Positions 8,811 to 18,122 are shown, numbered from the stretch's first letter. The stretch: DNA of 64,000 nucleotides from Erwinia sp. E602 (GCF_018141005.1 NZ_CP046581.1:248001-312000); one strand, 5' to 3'. The notes: generated by a model from the sequence alone, not told the origin. Numbers and translations are program-made.

Positions 8811-10211
8811 CTAAACCGGGCCGGCTGCCCCGACACAAGGCACCGGTGGTGCCTGCAGGGTGATGTAGTGCACAACGTCTGCGGCATTAACCGGTTTTGA
8901 AAACAGATAGCCCTGGAAGTAGCGGCAGCCCATTTTTTTCAACCGCTCAAACTGCTCCTCGGTCTCAATCCCCTCGGCCAGGGTATTGATGTTGATGGTA
9001 CTGGACAGCTCGATAATTTTGTCCACGACCACCGCCGCTGACGGGTTAGAAGAGAGGTCCATCACCAGAGATTTATCCATCTTAACGTCATGCACCGGAA
9101 AGGTGGTCAGCGACTTTAACGAGGAGAAGCCGGAGCCGAAATCATCGATCGCCCACTTCACGCCCAGCGCCGTGAAATGGTTGATGATCTGGTTGATGCG
9201 CTTTTCATTATAAATAAAGGTGCTTTCGGTGATTTCGAATTTCACCCTTTCAGGATTAACCGGATAACGTTTCAGCAGCGCTTCGGTTTCACTGATAAAA
9301 CTCTCTTCAATCATCTGCATCGGGCTGATATTGATCGACACGCAGAGATCGCGCATCGGCGGATGTTGCTGCCACAGCACCATCTGCGCCAGCGTGTGCT
9401 CTATTACCCAGCGGCCAATGACGATGATTAAACCGCTTTTTTCCGCGATGGGAATAAAGATATCCGGCGGGATAAAGCCTTTACGCGGGTGATGCCAGCG
9501 CAGCAACACTTCAACGCCGGTCACCCGTCTGGCGGTGTCCACCTGCGGTTGATAGAACAGCTCAAACTGATTTCGTTCGATGGCGCTGGTCAGGTCCCGT
9601 TTGATCAGCTTGGCCTCCGAATAGTCGCCGCGGTAGACGAAGATGGTCAGCAGCAGCGCCAGCATCGGCAGAATACTGTTAACGTAGTAAAAGGCCGGCG
9701 AGGTGAGAAAGGCGATCTGCAGGCCCTGCTGGCCGAGTTCTGCCCCGGTGGTGACAAAAAACAGATAACAGCTGAAGCACAGCAGCGGGAACGCCAGGCT
9801 CAGGTAGCGGTCTTCGTGGCGCAGCGCCAGCGACGCGCCGACGGTCAGGGCAATCAGGTAGTTATAGTTTGCGTCAGTTTCATGCTCGTTATCGACAAAA
9901 TACATTAAGAACAGGATCAGCAGTAAACCGTGGGTGACGATCAGCAGGTTAATACGCAGGGGATTCAAAAATGCCGTACACAGGACATAAAACCCGAAAC
10001 CGGAAGAAAAAAGGTAGAGGGCGATCAGACGGCGGCTGCCTGAAATGGCGCTCAGATGGAGCAGATACATGCCAATTAAGAAGGTAAATATTCCGGCCAG
10101 TAACAGCGTCAGGCGAAGTTTCTTCTCATAACTCCCCCCGCTGAAAAAATAACAGAGCTTATCGTACAGGGTTAATCCTCGTTGCTCGAAGAACACTTTC
10201 CTGGGTTTCAT
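8811..10211 (-). CDS. Membrane-anchored EAL-domain cyclic-di-GMP phosphodiesterase
   Basis: The N-terminal half holds about six membrane segments (roughly residues 28-200). The C-terminal EAL domain has EVLLRWHHP in place of EALLRW, then NISPMQ, the Glu of ITEST, IDDFGSGFSSL, the Lys of MDKSLV, AEGIET and QGYLFSKP. All metal-binding and catalytic positions appear present, so hydrolysis of c-di-GMP is likely. There is no GGDEF domain. The ATG at 10211 is used; in-frame TTG and GTG codons 33-36 bases upstream are alternatives. The gene is convergent with the NCS1 permease and appears monocistronic. Confidence 0.85.
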   Translation of the reverse strand: MKPRKVFFEQRGLTLYDKLCYFFSGGSYEKKLRLTLLLAGIFTFLIGMYLLHLSAISGSRRLIALYLFSSGFGFYVLCTAFLNPLRINLLIVTHGLLLILFLMYFVDNEHETDANYNYLIALTVGASLALRHEDRYLSLAFPLLCFSCYLFFVTTGAELGQQGLQIAFLTSPAFYYVNSILPMLALLLTIFVYRGDYSEAKLIKRDLTSAIERNQFELFYQPQVDTARRVTGVEVLLRWHHPRKGFIPPDIFIPIAEKSGLIIVIGRWVIEHTLAQMVLWQQHPPMRDLCVSINISPMQMIEESFISETEALLKRYPVNPERVKFEITESTFIYNEKRINQIINHFTALGVKWAIDDFGSGFSSLKSLTTFPVHDVKMDKSLVMDLSSNPSAAVVVDKIIELSSTININTLAEGIETEEQFERLKKMGCRYFQGYLFSKPVNAADVVHYITLQAPPVPCVGAAGPV

Positions 10212-10543
10212 AGGGGGCTGGGTATCCTGAGGAGAATGTCTCACCAACCGCGCACCAGCGACCTGTCATCAGCCATGCTGGCGGTTGATACCGGGGGAGT
10301 TCTTAAGGTGATTATACATTTTACGCCAGATGAACTGATCTGACCTGATCGCGCGTGAAGAAGAGATTACCACGACGGGCAATGACGGGATGGGTAGTGA
10401 CAGGTCATTGCGACAGGCCACGTTAATTCAACTCTCCGACGGGAGAGCCGTCAGGGCGTATGCCGTAACGAACGGTAAATTCGCGGTGTGACTGCCGGGC
10501 GTGCCGTGGGAAACAGAGCGCCGTGCCCGGCCGGCAGCCTTGT
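10212..10543. other. Intergenic region
   Basis: About 330 bases hold the promoter region of the EAL gene and the downstream end of derI. No gene, RNA or clear terminator was recognised. Confidence 0.4.
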
Positions 10544-11002
10544 TTATGCGTCCGGCGCGTGCTGCTCGTAGAAGGCGATTTTCTCGACCTTGGCGGTAGA
10601 GCCGCCGCCCTCAAATTCAGATGCCAGCCAGGCGTTGACGATATTTTTCGCCAGCTCCGGGCCAATCACCCGCGCGCCCATGGTCATCACCTGCGCATTG
10701 TTACTTTTACGCGCCCGCTCGGCGGAAAAGGTGTCGTGGCACTGCGCCGCGCGCACGCCCGGCACTTTGTTCGCCACGATCGCCACGCCGATGCCGGTGC
10801 CGCACAGCAGGATACCGCGATCGTGGGTGCCGTCCTTAATCGCACTGGCCAGCGCCCAGGCCACGTCCGGGTACATCGGGCGGTCGTTCTGCGCATCGTT
10901 GCTGTAATCCAGCACCTCGTACTGTTTCTCTTCCAGATGACGTTTGATCAGGTTTTTGAACTCAATTGCCGCATCGTCGGCACCAATCGCAATGGTTTTC
11001 AT
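10544..11002 (-). CDS. derI: RpiB-type D-erythrulose 4-phosphate isomerase
   Basis: The start ATG at 11002 follows AGGAGAG; a longer frame from 11041 lacks support. The 152-residue protein has the RpiB/LacAB fold signatures IAIGADDAA (sugar ring opening region), GILLCGTGIGVAI with the active-site Cys, and NAQVMTMGARVIG. RpiB relatives isomerise pentose or tetrose phosphates. It diverges from a transporter-lerK-lerI-oiaC-apnO operon, so the best reading is D-erythrulose 4-phosphate to D-erythrose 4-phosphate (DerI/EryI). Ribose 5-phosphate isomerase activity is the alternative. Confidence 0.8.
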   Translation of the reverse strand: MKTIAIGADDAAIEFKNLIKRHLEEKQYEVLDYSNDAQNDRPMYPDVAWALASAIKDGTHDRGILLCGTGIGVAIVANKVPGVRAAQCHDTFSAERARKSNNAQVMTMGARVIGPELAKNIVNAWLASEFEGGGSTAKVEKIAFYEQHAPDA

Positions 11003-11434
11003 CGGGTGAACTCTCCTGCAGGTTAGGCGTTGTACCTGCATCGCATGCAGGCTAAAGCTGTTATCGGTAAGCCTGCCATAAAATCGTTCATATGTTCAAT
11101 GGATAATCATTTGTTTTTTTGTGTTGCCGGGCGTCAGCCCGTCGCCGTTCGCCGTTCCGGCCCCGCTGTGCCGCGGTGCGCGCCATTTATCGGCGTATGA
11201 ACGCAAAATTTCATTCATTTGAGCCTGCTCACAGTTTTGAATGCTGCGCTTGAGTAACGAGCATTTATCCGTGTAGTGTTCATTTGTTCGCATAACAATA
11301 CCCATGATAAAAAGACCCGTTGAGGACTCGAACATGCGTTACCTGATTCCGGCTCTGACTACCTGCACCGACAATGCGCAAGCGTTGCCAACACCATCAA
11401 TACCCTCTCGTCGCGCCCTGAATGGAGGTGCGTT
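11003..11434. promoter_or_regulatory. Divergent control region of the apionate genes
   Basis: About 430 bases lie between derI and the MFS transporter and must carry both promoters. TGTTCA-containing motifs recur (GTTCATATGTTCAA near 11086-11099 and TGTTCATTTGTTCG near 11278-11291) and are candidate sites for the SorC-type regulator encoded downstream. GTTCATAT also occurs in the inverted repeat in front of that regulator gene. No protein gene is supported in this gap. Confidence 0.4.
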
Positions 11435-12766
11435 ATGACTCAGCAAGCTATGACCGCGGTGGAAAAATCCGCCATCCGTAAGATCTCCTGGCGCCTGGTG
11501 CCGTTTGTCGCCCTGATGTTCTTTATTAACTTCCTTGACCGTACCGCCATCTCCTTCGCCGGGCCGAACGGCATGACCCAGGATCTGGGCCTGACCGCCG
11601 TGCAGTTCGGGCTGGCCTCCGGCATCTTCTTTATCGGCTATATCCTGCTGGAAGTGCCGAGCAACATGGCGCTGCACCGCTTCGGCGCCCGCCGCTGGCT
11701 GGCGCGCATTATGATCAGCTGGGGCATCGTGTCGCTGCTGTTCACCTGGGTAAGCAGCGTGGAGGGGCTCTACACGCTGCGCGTGTTGCTGGGTATCGCC
11801 GAAGCCGGCTTCTTCCCGGGGGCGATCCTCTACCTGAGCATGTGGGTACCGGCGCGTCACCGCAGCAAAATCCTGTCGCTGTTCTACCTTGCCCAGCCGC
11901 TGACCGTGGTATTTGGCGCGCCGCTGGCCGCCGCCTTTATTGAGCAGCACGGCCTGTTCGGTCTGGAAGGCTGGCGCGTGATGTTTATGGGCGTTTCCCT
12001 GCCGGCGATTATCATCGGTATCGTGGCGCTGTTCTGGCTGGTGGACTCACCGCGCCAGGCGAAGTGGCTGACCAGCGATGAGAAAGAGTGGCTGAGCCGC
12101 GAACTGGAGGCGGAGCACAACGCCAAACAGCACAAAGGTCATCAGGGCGTGCGTTCGGTGATCGGCCAGGGCCGCGTCTGGGTGCTGTGCCTGATCTACT
12201 TCGGCTTTATCTACGGCCTGTACGCGCTGGCCTTCTTCCTGCCGACCATCATCGGCGGCTTCCAGCAGCAGTTCGGCACCACCTTTAACGTGATGGAAAA
12301 AGGGCTGGTGACCGGCGTGCCGTACCTGATTGCCGCGATTGTGATGTTCTTCTGGTCACGTGATGCCTCGCGTCGCGGTTGCAAAACCTGGCATATCGCG
12401 CTGCCGGCGCTGACCGGCGCGATCAGCGTGCCGCTGGCGCTGTACATGGACTCACCGTTTACCACCATTCTGGTGATTGCGATCACCGCCAGCTCAATCT
12501 TTGCCGCGCTGCCGAACTTCTGGACGCTGCCGACGCAGTTCCTGACCGGTGCTTCCGCCGCCGCCGCCATTGCCCTGATCAACACCCTGGGCAACGTGGC
12601 CGGCTTCTCGGCGGGCTATATCACCGGCGCGCTGCACGACGCCACCCACAGTTATACCGTGCCGATGTTTGTGGTCGGCGGATTCATGTTGCTGTCAGCG
12701 GTGCTGATGGTGTTACTGAACCGCAGCCGCCAGCCTCAGCCGGCCTCTATCGCACAGGAGCAATAA
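11435..12766 (+). CDS. MFS transporter, anion:cation symporter (ACS) type, probable D-apionate uptake
   Basis: The 443-residue protein has 12 membrane segments. The N-terminal region (WRLVPFVALMFFINFLDRTAISFAG) and LRVLLGIAEAGFFPGAILYLSMWVP are typical of the ACS family, which carries organic and sugar acids such as hexuronates, galactonate and tartrate. GGAG precedes the ATG. lerK starts two bases after its stop. As the first gene of the operon it most likely imports D-apionate; this is inferred from family and context. Confidence 0.82.
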   Translation: MTQQAMTAVEKSAIRKISWRLVPFVALMFFINFLDRTAISFAGPNGMTQDLGLTAVQFGLASGIFFIGYILLEVPSNMALHRFGARRWLARIMISWGIVSLLFTWVSSVEGLYTLRVLLGIAEAGFFPGAILYLSMWVPARHRSKILSLFYLAQPLTVVFGAPLAAAFIEQHGLFGLEGWRVMFMGVSLPAIIIGIVALFWLVDSPRQAKWLTSDEKEWLSRELEAEHNAKQHKGHQGVRSVIGQGRVWVLCLIYFGFIYGLYALAFFLPTIIGGFQQQFGTTFNVMEKGLVTGVPYLIAAIVMFFWSRDASRRGCKTWHIALPALTGAISVPLALYMDSPFTTILVIAITASSIFAALPNFWTLPTQFLTGASAAAAIALINTLGNVAGFSAGYITGALHDATHSYTVPMFVVGGFMLLSAVLMVLLNRSRQPQPASIAQEQ

Positions 12767-12768
12767 TA

Positions 12769-14514
12769 ATGACGTACCTGTTTAACCAGCCCTCAGCTTT
12801 CGCCTCCGAACTGATCGAAGGGTTTGTCGCGGCGAATGCCGACAAAGTACGCCAGGTGCCCGGCGGCGTGGTGCGCAGCACGCGCAGCCAGCCCGGCAGC
12901 GTGGCGGTGATTGTCGGAGGCGGTTCCGGTCACTACCCGGCGTTCGCCGGGTTGGTTGGACAAGGTCTGGCACACGGTGCGGCGATGGGTAACCTGTTCG
13001 CTTCACCGTCTGCCCAGCAGATTTACAACGTGGCGCGCGCCGCGGACAACGGCGGCGGCGTGCTGCTGACCTTTGGCAACTACGCCGGTGACGTGCTGCA
13101 CTTTGGCCAGGCCTGTGAACGTCTGCGCAGCGAAGGCATCCCCTGCGAACTGCTGGCGGTGACCGACGATATCTCCAGCGCCAGCGTCGACGAACGTGAA
13201 AAGCGCCGCGGCGTGGCGGGGGATCTGACGGTGTTTAAGGTGGCCAGCGCGGCGGCCGAAGCCGGTTACGATCTGGCCCGCGTGCTGCAGGTGGCGCAGC
13301 GGGCTAACGCCCGCACCCGCTCTTTCGGCGTGGCCTTCTCCGGCTGCACGCTGCCGGGGGCCAGCCACCCGCTGTTTGAAGTGGCCAGCGGCCGCATGGC
13401 GCTGGGCCTCGGGATACATGGCGAGCCGGGCATTAAAGAGACCGACGTGCCGACCGCAGATGAACTGGCGGAAATTTTCGTTGAACGCCTGCTCGGCGAA
13501 CTGCCGCCGGGCGTCGCATCGGTGGCCGGTCAGCGCGTGGCGCCGATCCTCAATGGCCTCGGCTCGGTGAAGTATGAGGAGCTGTTCGTCGTTTATCGCC
13601 GGGTGGCGCAGCTGCTGGCGGCGGCGGAACTGCAGGTGGTGGAGCCGGACGTCGGCGAGTTTGTCACCAGCTTTAATATGGCCGGTGCCTCGCTGACGCT
13701 GATGTGGCTGGACGACGAGCTGGAGACCTTCTGGTGCGCCCCCGCCAACGCCCCGGCCTACCGTAAAGGTAGCGCGATCGTTGCTGAACCGCTGAGCGCC
13801 ACCGAATGTGAAGTCCAGGCGGAAGAGGCGCTGCCCGCCGCCAGCGCCGAATCGCAGCAGAGCGCGCAGCGCGTGCTCGGTCTGCTGGAAGCGGTGGCGA
13901 CGCTGCTGCAGGAGAACGCGGAAAAACTCGGTGATATCGACGCGGTGGCCGGCGACGGCGATCACGGCATCGGCATGGAGCGCGGCGTGCTGGGCGCGGT
14001 GGAGAAAGCCCGTGAGGTGGCGGCGAAAGGGGCCGGTGCCGGCACCCTGCTGTGCCGCGCGGCGGATGCCTGGGCCGATAAGGCTGGCGGCACCTCCGGC
14101 GCGCTGTGGGGCGTGGCGCTGACCGCGCTGGGTACGGCCATCGGCGACCGGCAGGCCCCCAGCGCCGAACGCGTGGCGAGCGGCGTGCGCGCCGCCCAGC
14201 AGGGCATTCAGCACTTTGGTAAAGCCCGCGTCGGGGATAAAACCATGGTCGACGTGCTGGTGCCGTTCAGCGATACGCTGAACCAGCGCGTGGAGGCCGG
14301 GGATTCGCTGACCGACGCCTGGCTGCAGGCGGCACAGGTGGCGGAGCAGGCCGCACAGGCCACCGCGCAGCTGCTGCCGAAGATGGGCCGCGCCCGTCCG
14401 CTGGCGGAACGCAGCCTGGGCACGCCGGACGCCGGTGCGGTGTCGCTGGCGATGATCGTCAACACCGTTGGCCGGCTGCTGCTGGCGCAGGCCACCATGA
14501 CGCACGGAGTCTGA
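12769..14514 (+). CDS. lerK: L-erythrulose kinase (DhaK-DhaL fusion, dihydroxyacetone kinase family)
   Basis: The start ATG 12769 follows CAGGAG, giving 581 residues. The N-terminal DhaK domain has GGGSGHYPAFAGLVG, GMG-type substrate loops and GIHGEPG, whose His binds the keto-sugar. The C-terminal DhaL domain has the ATP/Mg motif VAGDGDHGIGMERG (about residues 387-400) and the GGTSGALWG loop. ATP-dependent fused kinases of this kind act on dihydroxyacetone or erythrulose. The following TIM-like isomerase, decarboxylase and oxidoisomerase genes match the LerK-LerI-OiaC-ApnO set, so L-erythrulose to L-erythrulose 1-phosphate is the likely reaction. Confidence 0.85.
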   Translation: MTYLFNQPSAFASELIEGFVAANADKVRQVPGGVVRSTRSQPGSVAVIVGGGSGHYPAFAGLVGQGLAHGAAMGNLFASPSAQQIYNVARAADNGGGVLLTFGNYAGDVLHFGQACERLRSEGIPCELLAVTDDISSASVDEREKRRGVAGDLTVFKVASAAAEAGYDLARVLQVAQRANARTRSFGVAFSGCTLPGASHPLFEVASGRMALGLGIHGEPGIKETDVPTADELAEIFVERLLGELPPGVASVAGQRVAPILNGLGSVKYEELFVVYRRVAQLLAAAELQVVEPDVGEFVTSFNMAGASLTLMWLDDELETFWCAPANAPAYRKGSAIVAEPLSATECEVQAEEALPAASAESQQSAQRVLGLLEAVATLLQENAEKLGDIDAVAGDGDHGIGMERGVLGAVEKAREVAAKGAGAGTLLCRAADAWADKAGGTSGALWGVALTALGTAIGDRQAPSAERVASGVRAAQQGIQHFGKARVGDKTMVDVLVPFSDTLNQRVEAGDSLTDAWLQAAQVAEQAAQATAQLLPKMGRARPLAERSLGTPDAGAVSLAMIVNTVGRLLLAQATMTHGV

Positions 14515-14516
14515 GC

Positions 14517-15296
14517 ATGTCACAGGCAAAAATCTGGCTGGGCGTCAGCCTGAAAATGTATTTCGGTTATCAGCAGACCCTCGACTGGAGCCGTGAAGTG
14601 GCCGCGCTGGCCCAGCGCCATCCGGCTATCCGGTCCGGCGAGGTCGGCCTGTTTGTGCTGCCCGCCTATCCGGCCATCCCGGCGGTTGCGGCGATCTTTG
14701 CCGCTACGCCGGTGCGCGTTGGCGGGCAGGACGTCTGCCAGGCGGAGAACGGTGCCTGGACCGGTGAAGTCAGCGCCAGCATGCTGGCCGAGCTGGGCTG
14801 CAGCCTGGCGGAGATCGGCCACGCCGAACGCCGCCGCCATTTCCACGAGGATGCCGCACAGATCGCCGCCAAGGTGGCGGTGTCGCTGCGTCACGGGTTA
14901 AGCCCGGTGCTGTGCATCGGTGAAGAGCAGCAGGGCGAAGTGGCAGAGGCCGTTGCGTTATGCCAGCAGCAGCTGGGTGAAGCGCTGGCCGATGCCGCGC
15001 GGGAAGGCGCGAAGGGCACGCTGTTCTTTGCCTATGAACCGCAGTGGGCGATCGGTGCGCCGCAGCCGGCCCCGGACGACTTTATCCGCGCGGTGTGCGC
15101 CGGCCTGCACGACCTGCCGACGCCGGAGGGCATTGACCTGCAGATTATCTATGGCGGCAGCGCCGGTCCCGGCCTGATCCAGCGGCTGGGGCGCGACGTT
15201 GACGGCCTGTTCCTCGGGCGTTTTGCCCACGATCCTCAGGCGCTGGCGCAGATTGTTGATGAAGCCAGCGCCCTGTTAGCGGAGAGCCGTATATGA
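14517..15296 (+). CDS. lerI: L-erythrulose 1-phosphate isomerase (triose-phosphate isomerase-like)
   Basis: The 259-residue TIM-barrel keeps the catalytic set of triose-phosphate isomerase: Lys in SLKMYFG, His in EIGHAERR, Glu in FAYEPQWAIG and the phosphate loop IYGGSAGPG. Sequence around these motifs differs from housekeeping TpiA (SLKMY rather than NWKMN, HAERR rather than HSERR), as expected for LerI/EryH. It should convert L-erythrulose 1-phosphate to D-erythrulose 4-phosphate. Its stop overlaps the oiaC start by 4 bases. Confidence 0.85.
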   Translation: MSQAKIWLGVSLKMYFGYQQTLDWSREVAALAQRHPAIRSGEVGLFVLPAYPAIPAVAAIFAATPVRVGGQDVCQAENGAWTGEVSASMLAELGCSLAEIGHAERRRHFHEDAAQIAAKVAVSLRHGLSPVLCIGEEQQGEVAEAVALCQQQLGEALADAAREGAKGTLFFAYEPQWAIGAPQPAPDDFIRAVCAGLHDLPTPEGIDLQIIYGGSAGPGLIQRLGRDVDGLFLGRFAHDPQALAQIVDEASALLAESRI

Positions 15297-16102
15297 GCCG
15301 GATCGGACTCAGTACCTACGCCTTTTTCTGGCGCATGTCGCCGCAGGTGCCGCAGCCGCTGAGCCTGCTGCAGATGCTGCAGCAGACCGCCGCGCTTGAC
15401 GTACCGGTGTTTCAGATCTGCGACTACCCGGCGATCGAAAGCTGGTCAGACGCGCAGCTGGAGGAGCTGCGTCAGCAGGCCGACGCGCTGAATATCACCC
15501 TCGAACTGGGCACCCGCGGGCTGGGCACCGCCCACCTGCAGCGCTACCTGCATATGGCGCAGATCCTCGGTGCCCGCGTGGTGCGCTCGATGTTCCACAC
15601 CGCCAGCCACCGCCCGTCGCTGGAGGAGGCCGCGCGGCTGATAGCGGAGATCCTGCCGGCCTTTGAACGCCAGCAGGTGCGCCTGTGCCTGGAGACCTAC
15701 GAGCAGGTTAAAACCGCCGACATGATGTCGGTGATCGACCGCTTCCCATCGCCGTGGCTGGGCGTCTGCCTTGACCCCGCCAACTGCGTGGCCGGGCTTG
15801 AGCTGCCCGAGCAAACCATCGCCAGCACCGCCGCGCGGGTCGGCAACCTGCACATTAAAGATTTCGCCTTTTCCCGCCGCGACGGCTGGGTCGGTTTCAC
15901 CTACGCCGGCTGCCCGATGGGCGAAGGGCTGCTGGACTATGACCGGATGATCGCCGCGGTGCGCCCGGCGGAAAAAGGCATTAACCAAATCGTAGAGCAC
16001 TGGCTGCCGTGGCAGGACGATGCTGAACTGACCTGCCAGCGGGAAGCCGAGTGGACGCTGCGCACCGTTGAATTCTTACGTAGTAAACAAGATCAGGAGT
16101 AA
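15293..16102 (+). CDS. oiaC: 3-oxo-isoapionate decarboxylase (xylose-isomerase-like TIM barrel)
   Basis: The 269-residue protein belongs to the AP-endonuclease-2/sugar phosphate isomerase family. Candidate metal ligands are LCLETYEQ, VCLDPANCVAG, NLHIKDF and the late IVEHWLPW. Gene order with apnO, lerK and lerI matches the pathway in which OiaC decarboxylates 3-oxo-isoapionate to L-erythrulose. The name rests mainly on that order. A generic epimerase is the alternative. Confidence 0.75.
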   Translation: MSRIGLSTYAFFWRMSPQVPQPLSLLQMLQQTAALDVPVFQICDYPAIESWSDAQLEELRQQADALNITLELGTRGLGTAHLQRYLHMAQILGARVVRSMFHTASHRPSLEEAARLIAEILPAFERQQVRLCLETYEQVKTADMMSVIDRFPSPWLGVCLDPANCVAGLELPEQTIASTAARVGNLHIKDFAFSRRDGWVGFTYAGCPMGEGLLDYDRMIAAVRPAEKGINQIVEHWLPWQDDAELTCQREAEWTLRTVEFLRSKQDQE

Positions 16103-16106
16103 TGAA

Positions 16107-16961
16107 ATGAGCGTACTGAAAACCATCACCGTGATCGGTGCCGGCGGCAAAATGGGCATGCGTATCTCTGCCAATTTCCAGAAAAGCGACTATCAGGTGT
16201 TCTACTGCGAGAACTCGCCGAAGGCGCAGGAGCAGGTGATCGCCCAGGGGCGTGAGCTGTCTGACGCTGCTTCGGTGGTGCCGGTCAGTGACGTGGTGAT
16301 CCTGGCGGTGCCGGATATCGTACTGGGTAAGGTTTCTGAAGGCGTGGTGCCGCAGATGAAAGCGGGCGCGATCCTGCTGACGCTGGATCCGGCCGCCGCC
16401 TACGCCAACCTGATTGCCCAGCGCAACGGGATCGAATACGCGGTGGCGCACCCGTGCCACCCGTCGGTGTTTCTGGAGCGCTACACTAAAGAAGAGCACG
16501 CCGACGCCTTTGGCGGTATCGCGGCCATCCAGCACGTGGCGGCCTCCTATGAAGCCGGCAGCGACGCACAGCGCGCGGAGCTGAGTAAGGTAATCAGCGT
16601 GATGTACGGCCCGGTGGAAGAGGTGCACTGGGTGACCGTCACCCAGCTGGCCTACCTGGAGCCGACGCTGGTGGAAACCGTGGCCTGTATGGTCGGCGCC
16701 TTTATGAAAGAGGCGCTGGATGAGACCGTTAAGCACAGCGGCGTGCCGGAAGAAGCGGCCAAAGCGATGCTCTACGGCCATATCCAGATCGCGCTGGCGG
16801 TGGCCTTCCGCGCCACCAACCCGTTCTCTGACGCCTGCATGATCGCCATGGAGTACGGCCGTGAGAAGATCGTTAAGCCGGACTGGAAGCAGATCTTCGA
16901 TCAGAAAGAGCTCGACATCGTTATCGCCCGCATGCTGAAGATTGACGCCATCCGTCGTTAA
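16107..16961 (+). CDS. apnO: D-apionate oxidoisomerase (6-phosphogluconate dehydrogenase C-terminal-like)
   Basis: The start ATG 16107 lies 7 bases after CAGGAG and gives 284 residues. The N-terminus is a Rossmann fold with ITVIGAGGKMGMRIS. LAVPDIVLGKV, VAHPCHPSVF and an all-helical C-terminal region follow. This family includes ApnO, which oxidises and rearranges D-apionate to 3-oxo-isoapionate with NAD. It is the first enzyme of the proposed pathway and the last gene of the transcript. Apiose dehydrogenase and apionolactonase genes are not in the window, so the cell probably imports D-apionate itself or encodes those steps elsewhere. Confidence 0.8.
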   Translation: MSVLKTITVIGAGGKMGMRISANFQKSDYQVFYCENSPKAQEQVIAQGRELSDAASVVPVSDVVILAVPDIVLGKVSEGVVPQMKAGAILLTLDPAAAYANLIAQRNGIEYAVAHPCHPSVFLERYTKEEHADAFGGIAAIQHVAASYEAGSDAQRAELSKVISVMYGPVEEVHWVTVTQLAYLEPTLVETVACMVGAFMKEALDETVKHSGVPEEAAKAMLYGHIQIALAVAFRATNPFSDACMIAMEYGREKIVKPDWKQIFDQKELDIVIARMLKIDAIRR

Positions 16962-16976
16962 TCTGTGACCGCCCTG

Positions 16977-17011
16977 CGGTTCATATCGCCAATGCCTGGC
17001 GATATGAACCG
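16977..17011. terminator. 15-bp perfect inverted repeat after apnO
   Basis: CGGTTCATATCGCCA and its exact complement flank a 5-nt loop. No run of T follows, so it may stop or protect the apn transcript, or be an operator for the regulator gene just downstream. It shares GTTCATAT with the divergent control region at 11003-11434. Confidence 0.55.
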
Positions 17012-17079
17012 TATCAATGATATAAATCCTTCCAGAACCGCCTGAGCTCAGTCAGGCCACACGTTGCGGGACCTCGCGC

Positions 17080-18045
17080 ATGGAAAAAAAGACGCCCTCT
17101 CAGGACCTGGAACTGCTGACCGAAATCGCCGTTGCCTATTACCAGGATGAAATCACTCAGGAAGAGATCGCGCGCAAGTTTGGTATTTCGCGGATCAAGG
17201 TCGGGCGGCTGCTGAAACGCGCTAAGGAAGAAGGCATCGTGGAGATCACCGTGCGTTATCATCCGGTGTTCAGCACCGGACTGGAGCAGCAGCTGATCGA
17301 CCGCTTTCCGCAGATGCAGCGGGCGCTGATCGCCCTTGACCTGCAGGACGGCGACGAGCAGCGGCGCCAGGTGGCCGCGCTGGTTTCCGGCTATCTTGAG
17401 CAGACCCTGAAGGAAAATTCGGTGGTAGCTGTCGGCCAGGGGCGGAACGTGGCGGCGGTGGCCGATCACCCCGGCCAGGTACCGACGCGCAACTGCCACT
17501 TTATCAGCGGCATCGGCGGCACCCACCGCCCCGGCGATGCCATTAACGCCGACCACATCAGCCGCCGGCTGGCGAAGAAGTTCGGCGGCATCAGCGAAAC
17601 CCTCTACGCGCCGGCCTACGTGGAAAACCGCGCGCTGAAAGAGGCGTTTATGCAGAACGGCACCATTAAAGAGACGCTGGATCGCGCCCGTAAGGCCGAT
17701 ATCGCGCTGGTCGGCATCGGCGATATGAACGAGAACAGCTATATGGTGAAGCTGGGCTGGTTCACCCCGCACGAGATTATCGACGCCAGCCTCAATCAGG
17801 GCGTTACCGGCGACGTGGCGGGCTATGACTTCTTTAACTCGCAGGGTCAGCACGTGGATACGGTGATGAACGACCGGGTGATCGGCGTCAGCATCGACGA
17901 GCTGCGCAAAATCCCCTGCGTGATTGCTATCGCTTCCGAAAACACCAAAGCGATGGCGATCCTCGGTGCGCTGCGCACCGGTGCTATCGATATCATCGCG
18001 ACGACTGCGCAGAATATCCGCACGATTTTGAATATGACGAAGTAG
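17080..18045 (+). CDS. SorC/DeoR-family sugar-sensing transcriptional regulator (EryD-like)
   Basis: The 321-residue protein has an N-terminal helix-turn-helix (ITQEEIARKFGISRIKVGRLLKRAKEEGIVEI, about residues 25-55) and a C-terminal sugar-phosphate-binding domain of the SorC type, related to the NagB/RpiA fold. Relatives such as EryD control tetritol and polyol operons and respond to a phosphorylated intermediate. It lies 118 bp after apnO on the same strand and likely regulates the divergent apionate genes. Confidence 0.85.
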   Translation: MEKKTPSQDLELLTEIAVAYYQDEITQEEIARKFGISRIKVGRLLKRAKEEGIVEITVRYHPVFSTGLEQQLIDRFPQMQRALIALDLQDGDEQRRQVAALVSGYLEQTLKENSVVAVGQGRNVAAVADHPGQVPTRNCHFISGIGGTHRPGDAINADHISRRLAKKFGGISETLYAPAYVENRALKEAFMQNGTIKETLDRARKADIALVGIGDMNENSYMVKLGWFTPHEIIDASLNQGVTGDVAGYDFFNSQGQHVDTVMNDRVIGVSIDELRKIPCVIAIASENTKAMAILGALRTGAIDIIATTAQNIRTILNMTK

Positions 18046-18093
18046 GGGGCCACAAGGAACTGTGGCCTGAGCGGCGTAAACAATCCCTGTAAA

Positions 18094-18122
18094 CAACAAA
18101 AGCGCCAGAGGCGCTTTTGTTG
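18094..18122. terminator. Bidirectional rho-independent terminator
   Basis: A 13-bp perfect stem (CAACAAAAGCGCC / GGCGCTTTTGTTG) has a 3-nt loop and is T-rich on both sides. It lies 48 bp after the SorC-type regulator. Confidence 0.9.

Noticed and set aside
11096..11335. 79-codon minus-strand frame between derI and the transporter
   Set aside because: No ribosome site or similarity, and it covers the divergent promoter region.
12379..12768. Upstream frame continuous with lerK
   Set aside because: It overlaps the end of the transporter in another frame; the DhaK domain starts at ATG 12769 behind CAGGAG.
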